NCBI GenBank assembly: GCA_028751875.1
Contig: CM054151.1
Coordinates: 38,685,870-38,749,869 of the forward strand
Direction of reading: 5' to 3'
Source: Rapana venosa
Lineage: Eukaryota; Mollusca; Gastropoda; Neogastropoda; Muricidae
Length of the DNA stretch: 64,000 bases
Within the stretch, counting starts at the first letter, position 1. Each line of letters opens with the position of its first letter. Positions 35,911 to 47,470 of the stretch are shown here, piece by piece. The position numbers were made by a program, and so were the translations under genes. The notes under the pieces are model-generated. The model was not told where the DNA came from, did no database searches, and saw nothing but the letters and a program-made list of their open reading frames with translations.

Positions 35911-36720
35911 CTCTGTCAGTGTATTTGTATGTGTGCTTGTGGGGAAAACAGAGGAAGAGAAGGACAGATGCTTGATGTGATGGTAAAGTGTTGTAACATG
36001 ATCAGTTTTTCCCTTCTTGCTCTGCTCTGTATCCATTTTGTTTTTCGGGATGGTTATTGCTTTTCCTTTTTTTAGGGATGGGGCATAGGGTATAGTGCAT
36101 ACGTGAGGAAATTCCTGGTACCTAGGTGTGTCCCTCAGCTTCCTCTGCAAGGATTTATCTGCCAGTTCAGCCACATAGTTCTTGATAACATCGGCACTAG
36201 TTCCAATTGCCTGAACTTTCGCCTGAGGATCTTCACAGTCCAAGGTTTCCCTTGTAGACATGTTCCCAAGGTCAATGTCATGTTGCACCACAGCATGCTT
36301 TTTGTTCTCTGACTCTTTGATGTCACTTGGTGAGAGATGGATTTCACATGGGCTGCCTTGCAACAGTGTGTTGTTGGCAGAAGGGGGTGTGTCAGTGTGT
36401 AACACAGCACAGTTTGAAGGAGGTGTACCCATATTTTCGTCTGCCCTTACATTCTCACTTGCCTCCGTTTCTTCTTGCATCTGTGATGTCCTTCTCCTCT
36501 CCTCTGTCCTTTTGTCTCTGAAAATCTGACTGGGAGGCTTTATTGGGTAGCTGTGGGAGATGACAGGGGTGTGCAGTTGCCCCATGTTGATGTTGCTGGC
36601 TGGGCTGGCTTTCAGTCCTAGCACACAACTGTGCTGTCGCCACTTCCAGCGATTTTCCAAGGAGTGAGGTGATTTTCTTGGAGGGAGACATCCAAAGTGA
36701 GAGCAACATTTTCTTCCCAC
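35911..36720 (-). CDS. Hypothetical protein, 270-codon ORF, unidentified
   Basis: An uninterrupted minus-strand frame from ATG at 36720. The start MGRKCC..FGC has closely spaced Cys. The middle is polar and Ser/Thr/Glu-rich (TEERRRTSQMQEETEASENV). A more structured stretch follows (IKNYVAELADKSLQRKLRDT, then PRYQEF), and the tail is basic. Length and composition look coding, and there are no microsatellites inside it. I do not recognise the family. The first two Cys resemble a THAP-type start (MGRKCC..), but the rest of a THAP domain is missing. It may be one exon of a larger gene. A (GA)n tract lies just upstream. Confidence 0.4.
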
Positions 36721-36740
36721 CTACCTTCAAGGGAGATCAC

Positions 36741-36748
36741 TCCATCCG

Positions 36749-36799
<51 letters not shown>

Positions 36800-36900
36800 A
36801 ATGATGATGAATAATAAAATATTGTCATTGTCATTGTCAGAGAATGAATGAATGAATCTTTATTTTTCAAGGGTAACAGAATAAGCATAGCATACTTTTT
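36741..36900 (-). repeat. (GA)n with adjoining retroelement-like 3' end
   Basis: (GA)n at 36751-36795, then ATGACAATGATGATGAATAA, GTCATTGTCATTGTC and (GAAT)n leading into CTTTATTTTTCAAGGGTAAC. The minus strand reads as a LINE tail ending in short tandem units beside (TC)n. Confidence 0.5.
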
Positions 36901-37205
36901 TTTTTTTACCCGGCCCTTGCCCTGGTTAGGGACTATCAACAAAACAAGGGGAAAATCCTGCTACAACAACGACAACATGATTTAAAAAGATATGTGTATA
37001 TTTAACAATACATAATCCCTTACTAACCTGAACGTTAATGTCAAGAGACAGATAGATACATTTTTGTTGTTGAGAAAAGAGATATACGTTAATAAACATA
37101 TAATTCTCAAATGAATTGAACATTAACATGAAACTGAAACACTAATTATAATTAAGTAATATGGATAAAATAAAATAGAGGGGAGACAGCAAGAAGCAAG
37201 AGGAG

Positions 37206-37313
37206 AGATTTATTTATTTATTTATTCTTATATATCGAGGATAATGGAATAAGTACTCATGTGCTTTTTTTTACATCTAGTCCCCGTGTGTATGCGGTTT
37301 TGTAAATTTTGTC

Positions 37314-37316
<3 letters not shown>
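37206..37316 (-). mobile_element. SINE S1 fragment
   Basis: TATCGAGGATAATGGAATAA, ACATCTAGTCCCCGTGTGTA, GCGGTTTTGTAAATTTTGTC, then cut off by (GA)n at 37314. Confidence 0.65.

Positions 37317-37405
<89 letters not shown>
37314..37405. repeat. (GA)n microsatellite at the 3' end of LINE A
   Basis: About 90 bp of (GA)n with a few AGG interruptions, immediately 3' (in element orientation) of the LINE A tail. Confidence 0.9.
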
Positions 37406-37408
<3 letters not shown>

Positions 37409-38010
37409 TTGAAATTGAAAACGAAGTTTATTCAGTATAGGCCACAGCCCCTTCTGAATGGGGGTACAGATAAACATCACACAAATAACACAAAAACATA
37501 ATCATCACAAAATATTACATTAAATGATTTTACAAACATCACTTCCTATTCACTATAAAGAAACTATAGATGGATCAAGTATTAGTCATTCCTAACACTC
37601 TCAGAACGTCTTCTGAAAACTTTATACAGGTATATGCACAAATTCTTGAGTAAATCTTCATTTTGACTTGACATAAGCAAAACTGCTCGAAATAGACATG
37701 GATTCGAATAAAATTTAGACGGAATGTATCTTTGCCTGAGATAAAAAATAGCTGGTCAGCAGAGCAAAATGTGAACTTCGTCTTCGTTATCACTTTTACA
37801 CAATGGACATATCAAATTGTTATCTTTATTCTTTTTATAACGGTTAGAATGTAGTGCCATATCTGTAATGCCAAATCTAAACATCGTTAAATAACGCTTT
37901 ACATGTCTATCAATATCCAGTGACAAATGGAGTTCACACTTTGTAGATGTTTTAAATTATCTATGTAATGAAAATCTTTTACTTTGATGGACGTGGCTAT
38001 CCCAGCTTTG

Positions 38011-38616
38011 CTATCTACAATCAATAAGTCTTTGACGAAATTCACGTAAAAAGCCCTTCACATCCTGTACACCTTGAATCAACCATACAAATCCAAACCC
38101 ATTCAGACACAATACTTCACGAATATTAGCCACCCAAGTGTGTTTTCCATTTTGATCAAGATTTAACAGCATTTTATACGCTTGAAGTGGCAGTCTATTT
38201 GTATCCATCAGTAGTATTTTAAGCCAATAACTAACACAACGTACTTGAGCAGTAATCCAAATAGGGTATCGACCAGTTTCACCATAAACAAGATCATTCG
38301 GAGTTTTTCCAGTTATACCCAACACCCTTTTAAGTGCATACAAATGAACACTCTCAATACAAAAAGCAGCTTTATCTAGTCCCCATATTTCAGCACCATA
38401 TAATATAATAGGCACAACCTGTGTGTCAAAAATCTTCAGAAGGATTTGCAAAGAATTGTTATTTTTCACATACATTTTCCTTAAAATAAATAATAAAGCA
38501 TTTTTTGCTCTGCTGGCAAGATCTTCACAAGCTGCAGTAAAACTAAGCCTTGTAGAAAATTTTATACCAAGATACTTGTAACAGTTTACAATAGTCATTT
38601 CCTCCCCATTAAACAA
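38011..38616 (-). pseudogene. LINE A ORF2, RT thumb and C-terminal domain
   Basis: 201 codons: NCYKYLGIKFSTRLSFTAAC, LYGAEIWGLDKAAF, TPNDLVYGETGRYPIW, GFGFVWLIQGVQDVKGFLRE. The Cys-rich region follows in another frame at about 37990-37600. Confidence 0.83.
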
Positions 38617-39777
38617 CTATCCTTCCCTTGCTGCAAGATAACCACCCTTTCTAAAGACTACAATATTGCTCTTATTCATATTTACCTTAAGCTGAAGCTT
38701 GGCTGCTGTTCTACTAAGATTGTTCAACTGTGTTTGAAGACCGATTGGTGTTTCAGATACGAGAGCTATATCATCAGCTAGCAACAAGATGCACAATTCT
38801 GTAACATCAGGGGTGAGTGTTGCACCATGTCTTCCACCATTTATTATATATTTAGCTATTAATAAATAAGGAAAAGAGGACAGGACTACAGGCGTCACCC
38901 TGTTTAACTCCTCTTGTACAAATGATATAATCAGTAAAGTTAGCACCACATCTGACCTTTGCCTTTACATTATAATACATACTTTTAATACATCTAAACA
39001 GTTTACCCTTAATTCCAGAATTTTGCAAGATTGGCCATAGTAAATTTCTTGAAACAGAGTCGAATGCTTTTTCAAAATCTATGAAAGCTACATATAATTT
39101 TCGATTTAATGTGAATTGTTTCTGTATTACTGCCATAAGTGTAAACATGTGATCAACTGTAGAGTAACCTTTCTTAAAGCCTGCTTGATGCTCACCAGTA
39201 ATGTTATTTTGTTCAACCCATTCTTGTATCCTACCATTAATTATCGAACTATACAACTTACTACTAACGTCACACAATGAAATACCTCTATAATTCCCTG
39301 GGTCGTTTATCGAACCTTTCTTAAACAACGGCAATATAATGGAATCTGTCCATAACTGGGGAAATATTCCTTTATCAAAAAGTGCATTAAAAAATTCAAG
39401 AAATAAATCTACAACAGTATCTCCTGAGTTCTTAAATAGTTCCCCTATTATCCCATCTGGTCCTGCGGACTTGTTATTCTTTAATTTTCTCATTTCTAAC
39501 GATATTTCTTCTCTTGTGATAGGACGATCAAAGAGACTTGTTTCATCAGGAATTTCATCAATTTCACTTTCATTAGCATTATCATCTACTTCTATGGTGT
39601 CTGTCTCGAGCAAATATCTAAAATGTTGAAACCATTCACTAACTGAAATACTATTAGCTGCAAATGATTTCTTCCCTGATATCTTACGCACATTTTTTCA
39701 GAATTCATGCTGATTATTTACAGAGCAAACAAGAGATTTTACAAGATTTTCATTATATGCTTTCTTTTTGCTTTTCA
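38617..39777 (-). pseudogene. LINE A ORF2, reverse transcriptase
   Basis: Motifs in order: KNNKSAGPDGIIGELFKN, FKKGSINDPGNYRGISLCDV, HQAGFKKGYSTVDHMFTLMA, LYVAFIDFEKAFDSVSRNLL and GVKQGDACSPVLFSLF. After a frameshift near 38870: ILLLADDIALVSETPIGLQT and FRKGGYLA. The catalytic box is LADD where FADD or YADD is usual. It continues after an in-frame stop at about 38617. Confidence 0.87.
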
Positions 39778-39778
39778 T

Positions 39779-40871
39779 TATCCAGTAGGAAAGTCCCCAG
39801 GAGCAGACAACATACCTGCAGAGCTGCTCAAGCATGGTGGCGAAACAGTCATCACACATGTTACAGCCATCTGTCAGAAGATTTGGGAGACAAAACAGTG
39901 GCCAACAGAATGGACACAATCACTCATCATACCCCTACCCAAGGAGAGGAATTTACGTCAATGCCAAAACTATAGAACAATCAGCCTCATCAGCCACGCC
40001 AGCAAGATCATGCTCAAAGTTATTTTGAATCGACTAAAGAAGGAGGCAGAAGAACACCTTGCAGAGGAACAAGCTGGGTTCAGGGCAGGCAGGAGCACAA
40101 CCGAACAGATTTTTAACTGCCATATCCTGATGGAAAAACATCTTCAACATCAGAGAGACCTGTTCCACAATTTCATCGACTTCAAAAAGGCTTTCGACAG
40201 AGTATGGCACGAAGGCCTGTGGCAGGTCCTCAGAATGTTTGGCATTGAAGAAGGACTTGTGCAAACCATTCAAGCACTATACAACACCGCAAGCAGTGCA
40301 GTCCTTCTGAACAATCAGGTCGGAGAGACTACTTCAAAACCACAGTTGGGGTCCGACAAGGATGCCTGTTATCTCCAGTCCTGTTTAATCTGTTCTTGGA
40401 AAACATTATGAGAGAGACCCTCCATGACTTCCACTCTACCATCTCCATTGGCGGCAGACCCCTCAACAACTTGCGGTTTGCCGATGACATTGACCTCATG
40501 GGCGGAAGTAACACAGAGCTGCAAGATCTTACGACCAGACTTGAGAACAGAGCTGGAGCATATGGGATGGAGGTGAGCTCGAGAAAAGTAAAGTACTTGT
40601 GAACAGCACGAGCAACACCACTGCTAAAATTTACATGAACAGCCAACAACTGGAGGAGGTAGACGCTTTTAAATACCTTGGCGCTACACTCACAAAGGAC
40701 GGGCGATCGACGACAGAAATCAAAGTCAGAATAGCCATGGCAACATCTTCCATGACAAAACTCACCACCATATGGAAAAGTAAAGAGATCAGTTTCCCAA
40801 TCAAACTAAAGCTCTACAACGCCCTAATTCAGACTATCCTGATGTACGGAAACCTGGACATTGACTGCTGA
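39779..40871 (+). pseudogene. Element B reverse transcriptase (frameshifted)
   Basis: Motifs: PLPKERNLRQCQNYRTISLI, EEQAGFRAGRSTTEQIF, NFIDFKKAFDRVWHEGLWQV. A frameshift near 40340 leads to VGVRQGCLLSPVLFNLFLEN, LRFADDIDLMGGSNTELQDL and AFKYLGATLTKDGRSTTE. The box is FADD. A stop follows NLDIDC at 40869-40871, and the C-terminal tail (QSFETKCHRKLLGISWRERK ... WFG.VTRHN.LPKTVLQGTLEGG) continues in other frames. Confidence 0.86.
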
Positions 40872-41290
40872 AACAGCAAAGCGAATCCAGTCATTTGAAA
40901 CAAAATGCCATAGAAAACTACTGGGCATATCCTGGAGAGAACGAAAGACCAATGAATTTGTCAAGAGTCAAATAACACGGCTGGCAGGTCCACAGGAACC
41001 CCTTCTCACCATCGTCAAGAAGAAAAAGCTGACATGGTTCGGCTAGTCACCCGCCACAACACTCTGCCAAAAACAGTACTGCAGGGAACACTCGAAGGTG
41101 GCAGAAAGAGGGGAAGACAGAACAAGTCATGGATGGACAACATCAGAGAATGGACCAGGATGAATGACTCGGCACTACTGCGCAGAGCCGAGGACCGAGA
41201 TGGATGGAGGAGGCTTACCACGGCATCGTCTTTCGTGTCTCCCCCACGACCGCCAAGGTCACGGGTCTGATGATGATGATGATGATGATA
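39779..41290 (+). mobile_element. Element B: 5'-truncated RTE-like LINE nested in LINE A
   Basis: Begins CCAGTAGGAAAGTCCCCAGG (RT fragment GKSPGADNIPAELLKHGG) and ends in (GAT)n at 41268-41290. The left junction is CATTAT|CCAGTA and the right is GATGAT|ACATTT. The pre-insertion site of LINE A reads CATTATACATTT, so any target duplication is at most a few bases. It encodes RT and a long C-terminal region, and (GAT)n-type tails fit RTE-like elements. Confidence 0.88.
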
Positions 41291-41507
41291 CATTTATACT
41301 CTTTTCGTGCTTTGCAGTATTTACTACAATCTTTCTCTGTTAAGGTTTTTCGATATTTTCTTAATAATTTTCTAGCAGCTCTTTTAGAATTAGTACATTC
41401 TTGGTCATACCAATCATCATTTTTGCATTTATCATTTATCTTAATCCTTTTCTTCAATGGTTCAGCTAGCTTTTTAATGCAAGAGTTGAACATTTCAAAA
41501 GCAGCAT

Positions 41508-43058
41508 CTATGTCTTCTCGATGAGACTAATAGCACGATGCAGTGTCTGTAACACAACTTCACTGTTCATCTGCTGAGAAAAAACACTAGCATACTCTTC
41601 ATACCACTGAAATTTTTCCATAACTTCTATGTTCCTTTCTACGTTGTTTCTGCCTCTCACAATATCTTCTTCTTTCTTATTTTGTGTCAAATACATGCTA
41701 AATTCCAGCGGCAGATGATCTGATTCCACACACTCATTTACATAAAGACTACATGACTTATGGATAGCAGCAAGCAAGTCAGAAGAAGCTAAAAAGCAAT
41801 CGTTTACACTCTTACCTGTCTTTGATATATACATATATATATATATATATGTGAAATGCCCTTGCTGATCACCAGCACAAACCCCATTTAGAATACACAA
41901 GTCTAATGTAGTACACATATTCAACAGCATTTTGCCATAACTATTCCAAAATTTATCTTCAGAGCACCTTCTGATACTATCTACATTATAATTTAAGTGA
42001 AAAATATCATCTTGATCAGACACATCTTGAGACACATCTGATATTCTACTGTTCAAATCCCCAGCTAAAAGTACATGAACATCATCCAGATCCATCAGTA
42101 CATCAATCAGACAGTTCTCAAGTTCCCTAATACCATTATCAGTGTCAAAAAAGGCATAGTAAGGTGAATTCTCTGGGGGAACATAAGCACACGCGTACAA
42201 TATATCTTTAGATAAACAAAACAGGTCTCTGTTTATAAGAAAAACAAGAACATTTCTATAGCCAGTGTCTATCTCTCGTATGCTTGGCAAAAGCTCTTTC
42301 TTTATCAAACATATAATACCACCCGAACGCCTTCCTTGCTTTGTAAATCGGATTGCTGGCTTACAAAAACATTTATAATCATTAAACACTGACAAATCTA
42401 AGTATTCAACAAAAGTCTCTGCAAGAGACACAAAATCAAAGGATGCTACATAGGAAACGAAATCTTTATCACATATTTTTGAAAGCAAGCCATTCACATT
42501 CCAGTGTAAAAAAGATGCCAGTTTTCCTTTTCCCGTAGAGACATCCACATCACATCGATTAACATTTACATCATCGTTTACACTATAGGTTCCACTTTGA
42601 TGTGCAGCACTTCCTTCAACTTCTCTGGTCTTAAGGGGTAATGAACTTGACAAGGAAAAAAGACATTCAGCAGTGTTCAAAGTTTTTTCACAAACAAAAG
42701 TATCTACATCATCATCATTTTTTTCAGCATCAACTTTATTTAAGCATTCATCAACATCCACGGTGTTAACATAAATATTAACAGCAGCATTGTGTGCACA
42801 GTCTTCAATCTGTTCGTCATGTTCCTGTACATTGTTTACAAACAAAGCATCTTTATTTCCCACTCTGCTACTTCGAGAGGCATCATATTTAGGGTTAGCG
42901 TGAACATCAACATTAAAAAAGCACTGGCCTGTGCAACCATTCACACCTTGCACTGCACTACCTGAGCTTGAGTTGCCTTTGTTAAAACGTGGTGCCTGCG
43001 GTGACCGACTTTTTTGGGTTCCCTCTGTAACAAAAACAGTCCCACAGGACATTTTCAT
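41508..43058 (-). pseudogene. LINE A ORF2, N-terminal part (AP endonuclease)
   Basis: 516 codons. A low-complexity N-terminus (about 1-190) is followed by an apurinic-type endonuclease: FLHWNVNGLLSKICDKDF, VSLAETFVEYLDL, RSGGIICLIKKELLPSI, CAYVPPENSPYY, LLAGDLNSRIS and VESDHLPLEFSMYL. These hold the N, E, D/N and SDH active-site positions. The domain nicks target DNA for reverse transcription. The frame ends at 41508 and continues, shifted, at 41493. Confidence 0.85.
41821..41850. repeat. (TA)n within LINE A ORF2
   Basis: A TATACATATATATATATATA run at the codons reading YIYIYMYISK, an in-frame expansion within the endonuclease domain. It may disrupt folding. Confidence 0.6.
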
Positions 43059-43101
43059 ATGTTGTTGATGCCACAGTCTCTGTGCTAGGCCGGCCCTCTA
43101 C

Positions 43102-43758
43102 CTAGGTTGCCATCTTAAGATATTTTTGATGGTCCAGATAGAATTTCTGACCATTGATAATTAGATGGTCATACACCATCGACACCTTCTTTTGGTCTTT
43201 TCTTGCTGTTTTCATGTGAGGCACAAGCTGTTTTCTTATTTCCCTTACTCTGAAGGAAAAGTCTTCATTGATAAAAACATTGGTTCCTTTAAGCTTGTGC
43301 CTGACACTGAGCAGTTTCTCCTCCTTATAAAAAGTACAACATCCAATTATGGGTGAATCTGGTTTACCATTCATTCTGTGCAGTCGGTCAAACTGTATGT
43401 TGTGAGGCAGTTCCAGTGTGTCAGTCAACATGTCCTGTACTAGTCCCTCACACTCCTGTCTGGTTTCATTTTCTTGACGTGGTATGCCATGAACAATCAC
43501 ATTGTTTCGCTTTGAACGACTCTCTAAGTCGTCTGTCTTACATTCTAATTGTTGAACCTTTTCCATCAACATGCCGTTTCGTTCTTTCAAACTTTCGTTT
43601 TCTCGTTTAAGTTCATTAACTTCTTGCCTCATTGACAACAAATCTTCACACAACCCAGTAAGTGTTTCATTTGTCTTTTTCGTTTCTTCTTGCATGCCAT
43701 CAAATTTACCTTCAAATTTACAGTCAATTTTGTGGAGATATTCCATCATCTCAGACAT
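43102..43758 (-). CDS. LINE A ORF1 (coiled coil plus RRM-like/transposase_22-type)
   Basis: 218 codons from the first ATG; the frame stays open further upstream to about 43834. A coiled-coil region (about residues 20-75, with LKRENESLKERNGMLMEKVQ) is followed by RSKRNNVIVHGIPRQENETR, FDRLHRMNGKPDSPIIGC, FKLKG-like and FYLDHQKYLK. This is the layout of L1-type ORF1p nucleic-acid chaperones, which bind the element RNA. The frame is intact. Confidence 0.82.
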   Translation of the reverse strand: MSEMMEYLHKIDCKFEGKFDGMQEETKKTNETLTGLCEDLLSMRQEVNELKRENESLKERNGMLMEKVQQLECKTDDLESRSKRNNVIVHGIPRQENETRQECEGLVQDMLTDTLELPHNIQFDRLHRMNGKPDSPIIGCCTFYKEEKLLSVRHKLKGTNVFINEDFSFRVREIRKQLVPHMKTARKDQKKVSMVYDHLIINGQKFYLDHQKYLKMAT

Positions 43759-43898
43759 GGATGAGTCAGCAGAGGCCCGTGAGGAAGGAGACTTGGCATC
43801 AGTAGGTGTCTTGCTGGAGCTCAGTCTGGTCTGACGCAGGTTGTCCGCTTTGGTGCCATGTGAAGGTGCAGGAAGTAATATTCACATAAACAATCAAT

Positions 43899-44948
43899 TC
43901 ACAAAACATTATCAACACATGATAATTTTTCAAGAATTAATAAGGGTGTTCCGCAGTCTAAATGCTTTATGTAGAAAAAGACATAGCTGTTTTGCAGTAA
44001 CTTCATTTCCAGACGTAGCCTAATGAGCATGATTAACCTATGGAGACATGGTTGACGTAAGAACTTTCGAGGTATAAACTGTTCTCTTAATTCCGTAAGT
44101 TGTGAACAAGTGAATAGAAAATGTATTTCGTCTTCAATAGAACTATCACAAAGAGGACAAATCAAAGCTCTCTCGTTTACATGTTTATAATAGAAATGAT
44201 GCGTGTTCAATTCTGAGATACCAAATCTAAATTTTGTTAATATTCTTTTCAAATGCCTATCCATTTTCATTGTTAAATATAAAGGGATACAATGTGATGG
44301 ATTGATCAGACTATACATTTCATATCTGCTACTATTTTCAATGTGTGAATGCCAGTCTTGCCACTGACATTCAATTAGTCTTTCACGAAAAATTCGTAAG
44401 AACAAAGAGTGATTTTCAACGCCCTGATTGAGCCACACATATCCAAAACCGTTCTCGTATAACTTTCTTTTAACTTTAGTAACCCAGCTTGACTTGCCAT
44501 TTTCATCTAACAGATATAACATTTTATAAGCTTTACGAGGAAGTCTATGTTGTTCCATCTGAGTCAATTTCAACCAAAAACGAATACACCTTACAGCTGT
44601 AACAATTTGCAATGGGTATCAGTTCGTTTCTCCATATACAAGATTATTAGGTGTTTTTACTGATACACCAGAAATTTCTTGAAGGGCAAATAAATGAACT
44701 TTCTCACTATGAATACATGCTGCATCAAGTCCCCATACTTCAGCCCCATACAATGCTATTGGCTGTACTTGTGAGTCAAATAATTTCATGAATAAGCCAA
44801 ATGAATAATTGTTCAATTTATTTAACTTCTGCATTATGGAAATTAGAGCCCTCTTTGCCCGACAAGCAAGGTCCTTACAAGCAAACGTAAAACTCAAACA
44901 TGTCGAAAAGTACAGTCCTAAATATTTATATGCATTTACTACAGTCAT
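43899..44948 (-). pseudogene. LINE C ORF2, thumb and Cys-rich C-terminus
   Basis: Two open pieces (44948-44619, 44612-43899): NAYKYLGLYFSTCLSFTFAC, LYGAEVWGLDAACI, TPNNLVYGETN, GFGYVWLNQGVENHSLFLRI and ALICPLCDSSIEDEIHFLFT then C. The CPLC...H...C pattern is a zinc-knuckle-like motif. Confidence 0.82.
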
Positions 44949-44975
44949 AGTAACACCATTGAACTGCCATCTTTC

Positions 44976-46379
44976 TCAAGCAGCAAGATAACCACCTTTT
45001 CTGAAAACAATTATATTACTCTTAGACATCTTGACCTTTAGTTGAAGCTTAGAGGCTGATCTTTGTAAACAATTTAATTGATTTTGAAGACCTACTAAAA
45101 TAAACAATTCTAAGGCTTCATCATCATGAAAAGAAACACCATGCTTTCCATATTCACGAACTTCTCTAGCTATTTCATTAATAAATAAAGAAAACAAAAC
45201 AGGGCTGCATACATCCCCCTGCTTAACCCCAGTAGTACAGTTGATACAATCAGTTAAAGAACCCCCACACCTAATTCTAGCTTTCACACTGTTATACATG
45301 CTCATAACACAAGTAAGTAATTTACCAGAAATTCCATTTTTTACCAAAATTGGCCATAATATACCTCTATTGACAGAATCAAACGCCTTTTCAAAGTCAA
45401 TAAAGGCAATGTATAGCTTACGATTTAGACTAAGTTGTTTCTGTACACATGCAAGAAGTGTGAATATATGATCTATTGTAAAATAATTGCTCTTAAAACC
45501 AGCTTGAAATTCGTCTGTTATATTATTAGCTTCTACCCATCTTTGAAGTCTGTGATTGATAATTGAACTATAGATCTTACTTGTAATATTACAAATCGAT
45601 ATACCTCTGTAATTGTTTGGATCAGCAGTATTACCTTTTTGTACAATGGAATTACAATAGATTCAGACCAAGCGCTTGGGAAAATACCTTATCAAATAAA
45701 GCATTAAACAAAGTTACAAAGAAATTGATAACCCACTACATCTAACAGAATTCTTCAAAAATTCTCCAATAATGCCATCAATACCTGCTGCTTTTTTATT
45801 TGTTAATTTTCTTATGGCTAGAAGAACTTCATCTATAGAAATTGAACGATTAAATACACAGGCTTCATCTCTTATTTCATTTTCTGTTATTTTTTCAAAG
45901 TAACTATTTACAGAATCTTTTTCAAGTAAGTCTCGAAAATGCTGATGCCAAGTATCAATATCTATTGTGTTATAAGGCTGCTTACTTTTAGAAGAAATTT
46001 TGCGCATATTGTTCCAAAACGTTTTCTGATCATTCACTGAAAGAGTCAACTCATCAATCATGTCCTCGTTATATTTTCGTTTCTTTCGCTCTAAAAGTTG
46101 CTTATATTCACGTCTGGCACGACAGTATTTATCTCTGTCTTCTCTTTGTAGAGTACGTCTATATTTCTGTAACAAATTACGGACAGATTTCTTAAGTTTA
46201 CTACATTCCTTGTCGAACCAACTACTGACTTTACTACACTCACTGTTTTTAAAAGTCTTCTCCATGCATTCAGCTGCTTCTTTCAGACAACTATTGAACA
46301 AACTAAGTGCACTGTCAACATCTGGGTCAAGGTGACTAATTGCTACATCCAGTCTATACTGTATGTCCTCTGAGCACAA
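44976..46379 (-). pseudogene. LINE C ORF2, linker and RT with catalytic-box deletion
   Basis: KKAAGIDGIIGEFLKN, then (frameshifted near 45720) the fingers and palm, GVKQGDVCSPVLFSLFINEI, ALELFILVGLQNQLNCLQ and FRKGGYLAA. Compared with LINE A (CILLLADDIALVSETPIGLQ), about 13-14 residues including ADD are gone, so this RT cannot be catalytic. Confidence 0.83.
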
Positions 46380-46435
46380 CTTTTAAGGAAGTCTTCACAG
46401 CAATTATCATCCCATACATATTTTTGCAAAGTATA

Positions 46436-47466
46436 TTATTGCTTATTTTTACTTGACTTGTTAGGATTATCTCGAGGGAACTGTATATAAAACTCTACAG
46501 GCATATGATCTGATTCTAATCGATCACTTACCATGAGTTGACAATGATCATTAAATATCAAAAATAAATCACAAGAAACAAGAAAATAATCATTCACACT
46601 ACTACCAGCGTCAGAAATAAAAGTATAATGACCAACAGAATCACCAGAACAAACGCCATTTAAAACATGTAGATCCAGGACCATGCACATGTTAAGCAAC
46701 AATTTTCCAAAGTTATTTAATTTGTCATCCTCAGAATTTCGATCTAGACTAACAGGATTACTGTCAAATGTAAATTCAACATCAGAACCAAAATTCTTGC
46801 AAACATGAGATGGGTTAGAAGTTCCGCTATTTAAGTCTCCACATAACAGCATATACACATCATCTGAATCAATCAAATATTCACATAAAAAGTTTTCCAG
46901 AGCTGATATACCATTATCAATCTCATAATGTAAATAATAAGGCGTGCCCTCTGGAGGAATGTAAGTACATACAAACAATACATCTTTCAGAGTACCAAAT
47001 AAAGACTTGTTGATCAGAAACACACCTGTTATGAAGGGCAGTTTTTATTTGTTTTACATATTTACAGAGACTCTTTTTAATCAGACAAATAACCCCACCC
47101 CCCCCCCCGATCGCCTCCCTTGATTTGACAATTTCAGAGGGGTATACAGAACAACTGGTACTTATTCCAACTCAAAAAAGAAAAGGGAAGATTTTCCGGT
47201 TTTTCATTTATGTTTATGCTTACAAAATTATCAGTTGCCCCCTCCCTGCCACAAGCACGTGCATCACCCTGCCATTCCCAGCCACCTGGCCGGGAAGGAA
47301 CAGCGCTACTTGCCGCTGTGTCCACCATGGCAGAGCTAGCATCACTGCTGGGCATGTGAGGGAAGCACGTCACAAAACTTGTCAAACCAGGTGTAGGTTT
47401 TCCTTCCACAACCCGGTGCTTTCCTAACATTACCACCCTCAGCAAAATCAACCACTGGCGGGCCAA
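46436..47466 (-). pseudogene. LINE C ORF2, endonuclease with internal deletion
   Basis: FSFLSWN at about 47180 jumps to NCQIKGGDR/GGVICLIKK, skipping about 40 residues present in LINE A (including the catalytic Glu of LAETF). Downstream: TYIPPEGTPYYLHYE, LLCGDLNSGTS and LESDHMPVEFYIQF. A poly-C run at about 47097-47109 lies at the frameshift. Confidence 0.78.
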
Positions 47467-47470
47467 ATCC

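Larger units (their letters stand above)
37406..43870 (-). mobile_element. LINE A: near-full-length two-ORF non-LTR retrotransposon, split by a nested insertion
   Basis: Read on the minus strand: ORF1 (43758-43102), ORF2 endonuclease (43058-41508), linker (41493-41291), insertion of element B (41290-39779), RT (39777-38617), C-terminal region with Cys-rich ICPLCKSDNEDEVHILLCC (38616-37600), and a 3' tail ending in TTTCAATTTCAATTCC-type units at 37406. Removing the insert restores EYKCIMKSKKKAYNEN, equivalent to EYKQLLERKKRKYNED of LINE C. It is an APE-type LINE; the clade is not determined. Several frameshifts make it inactive. Confidence 0.88.
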
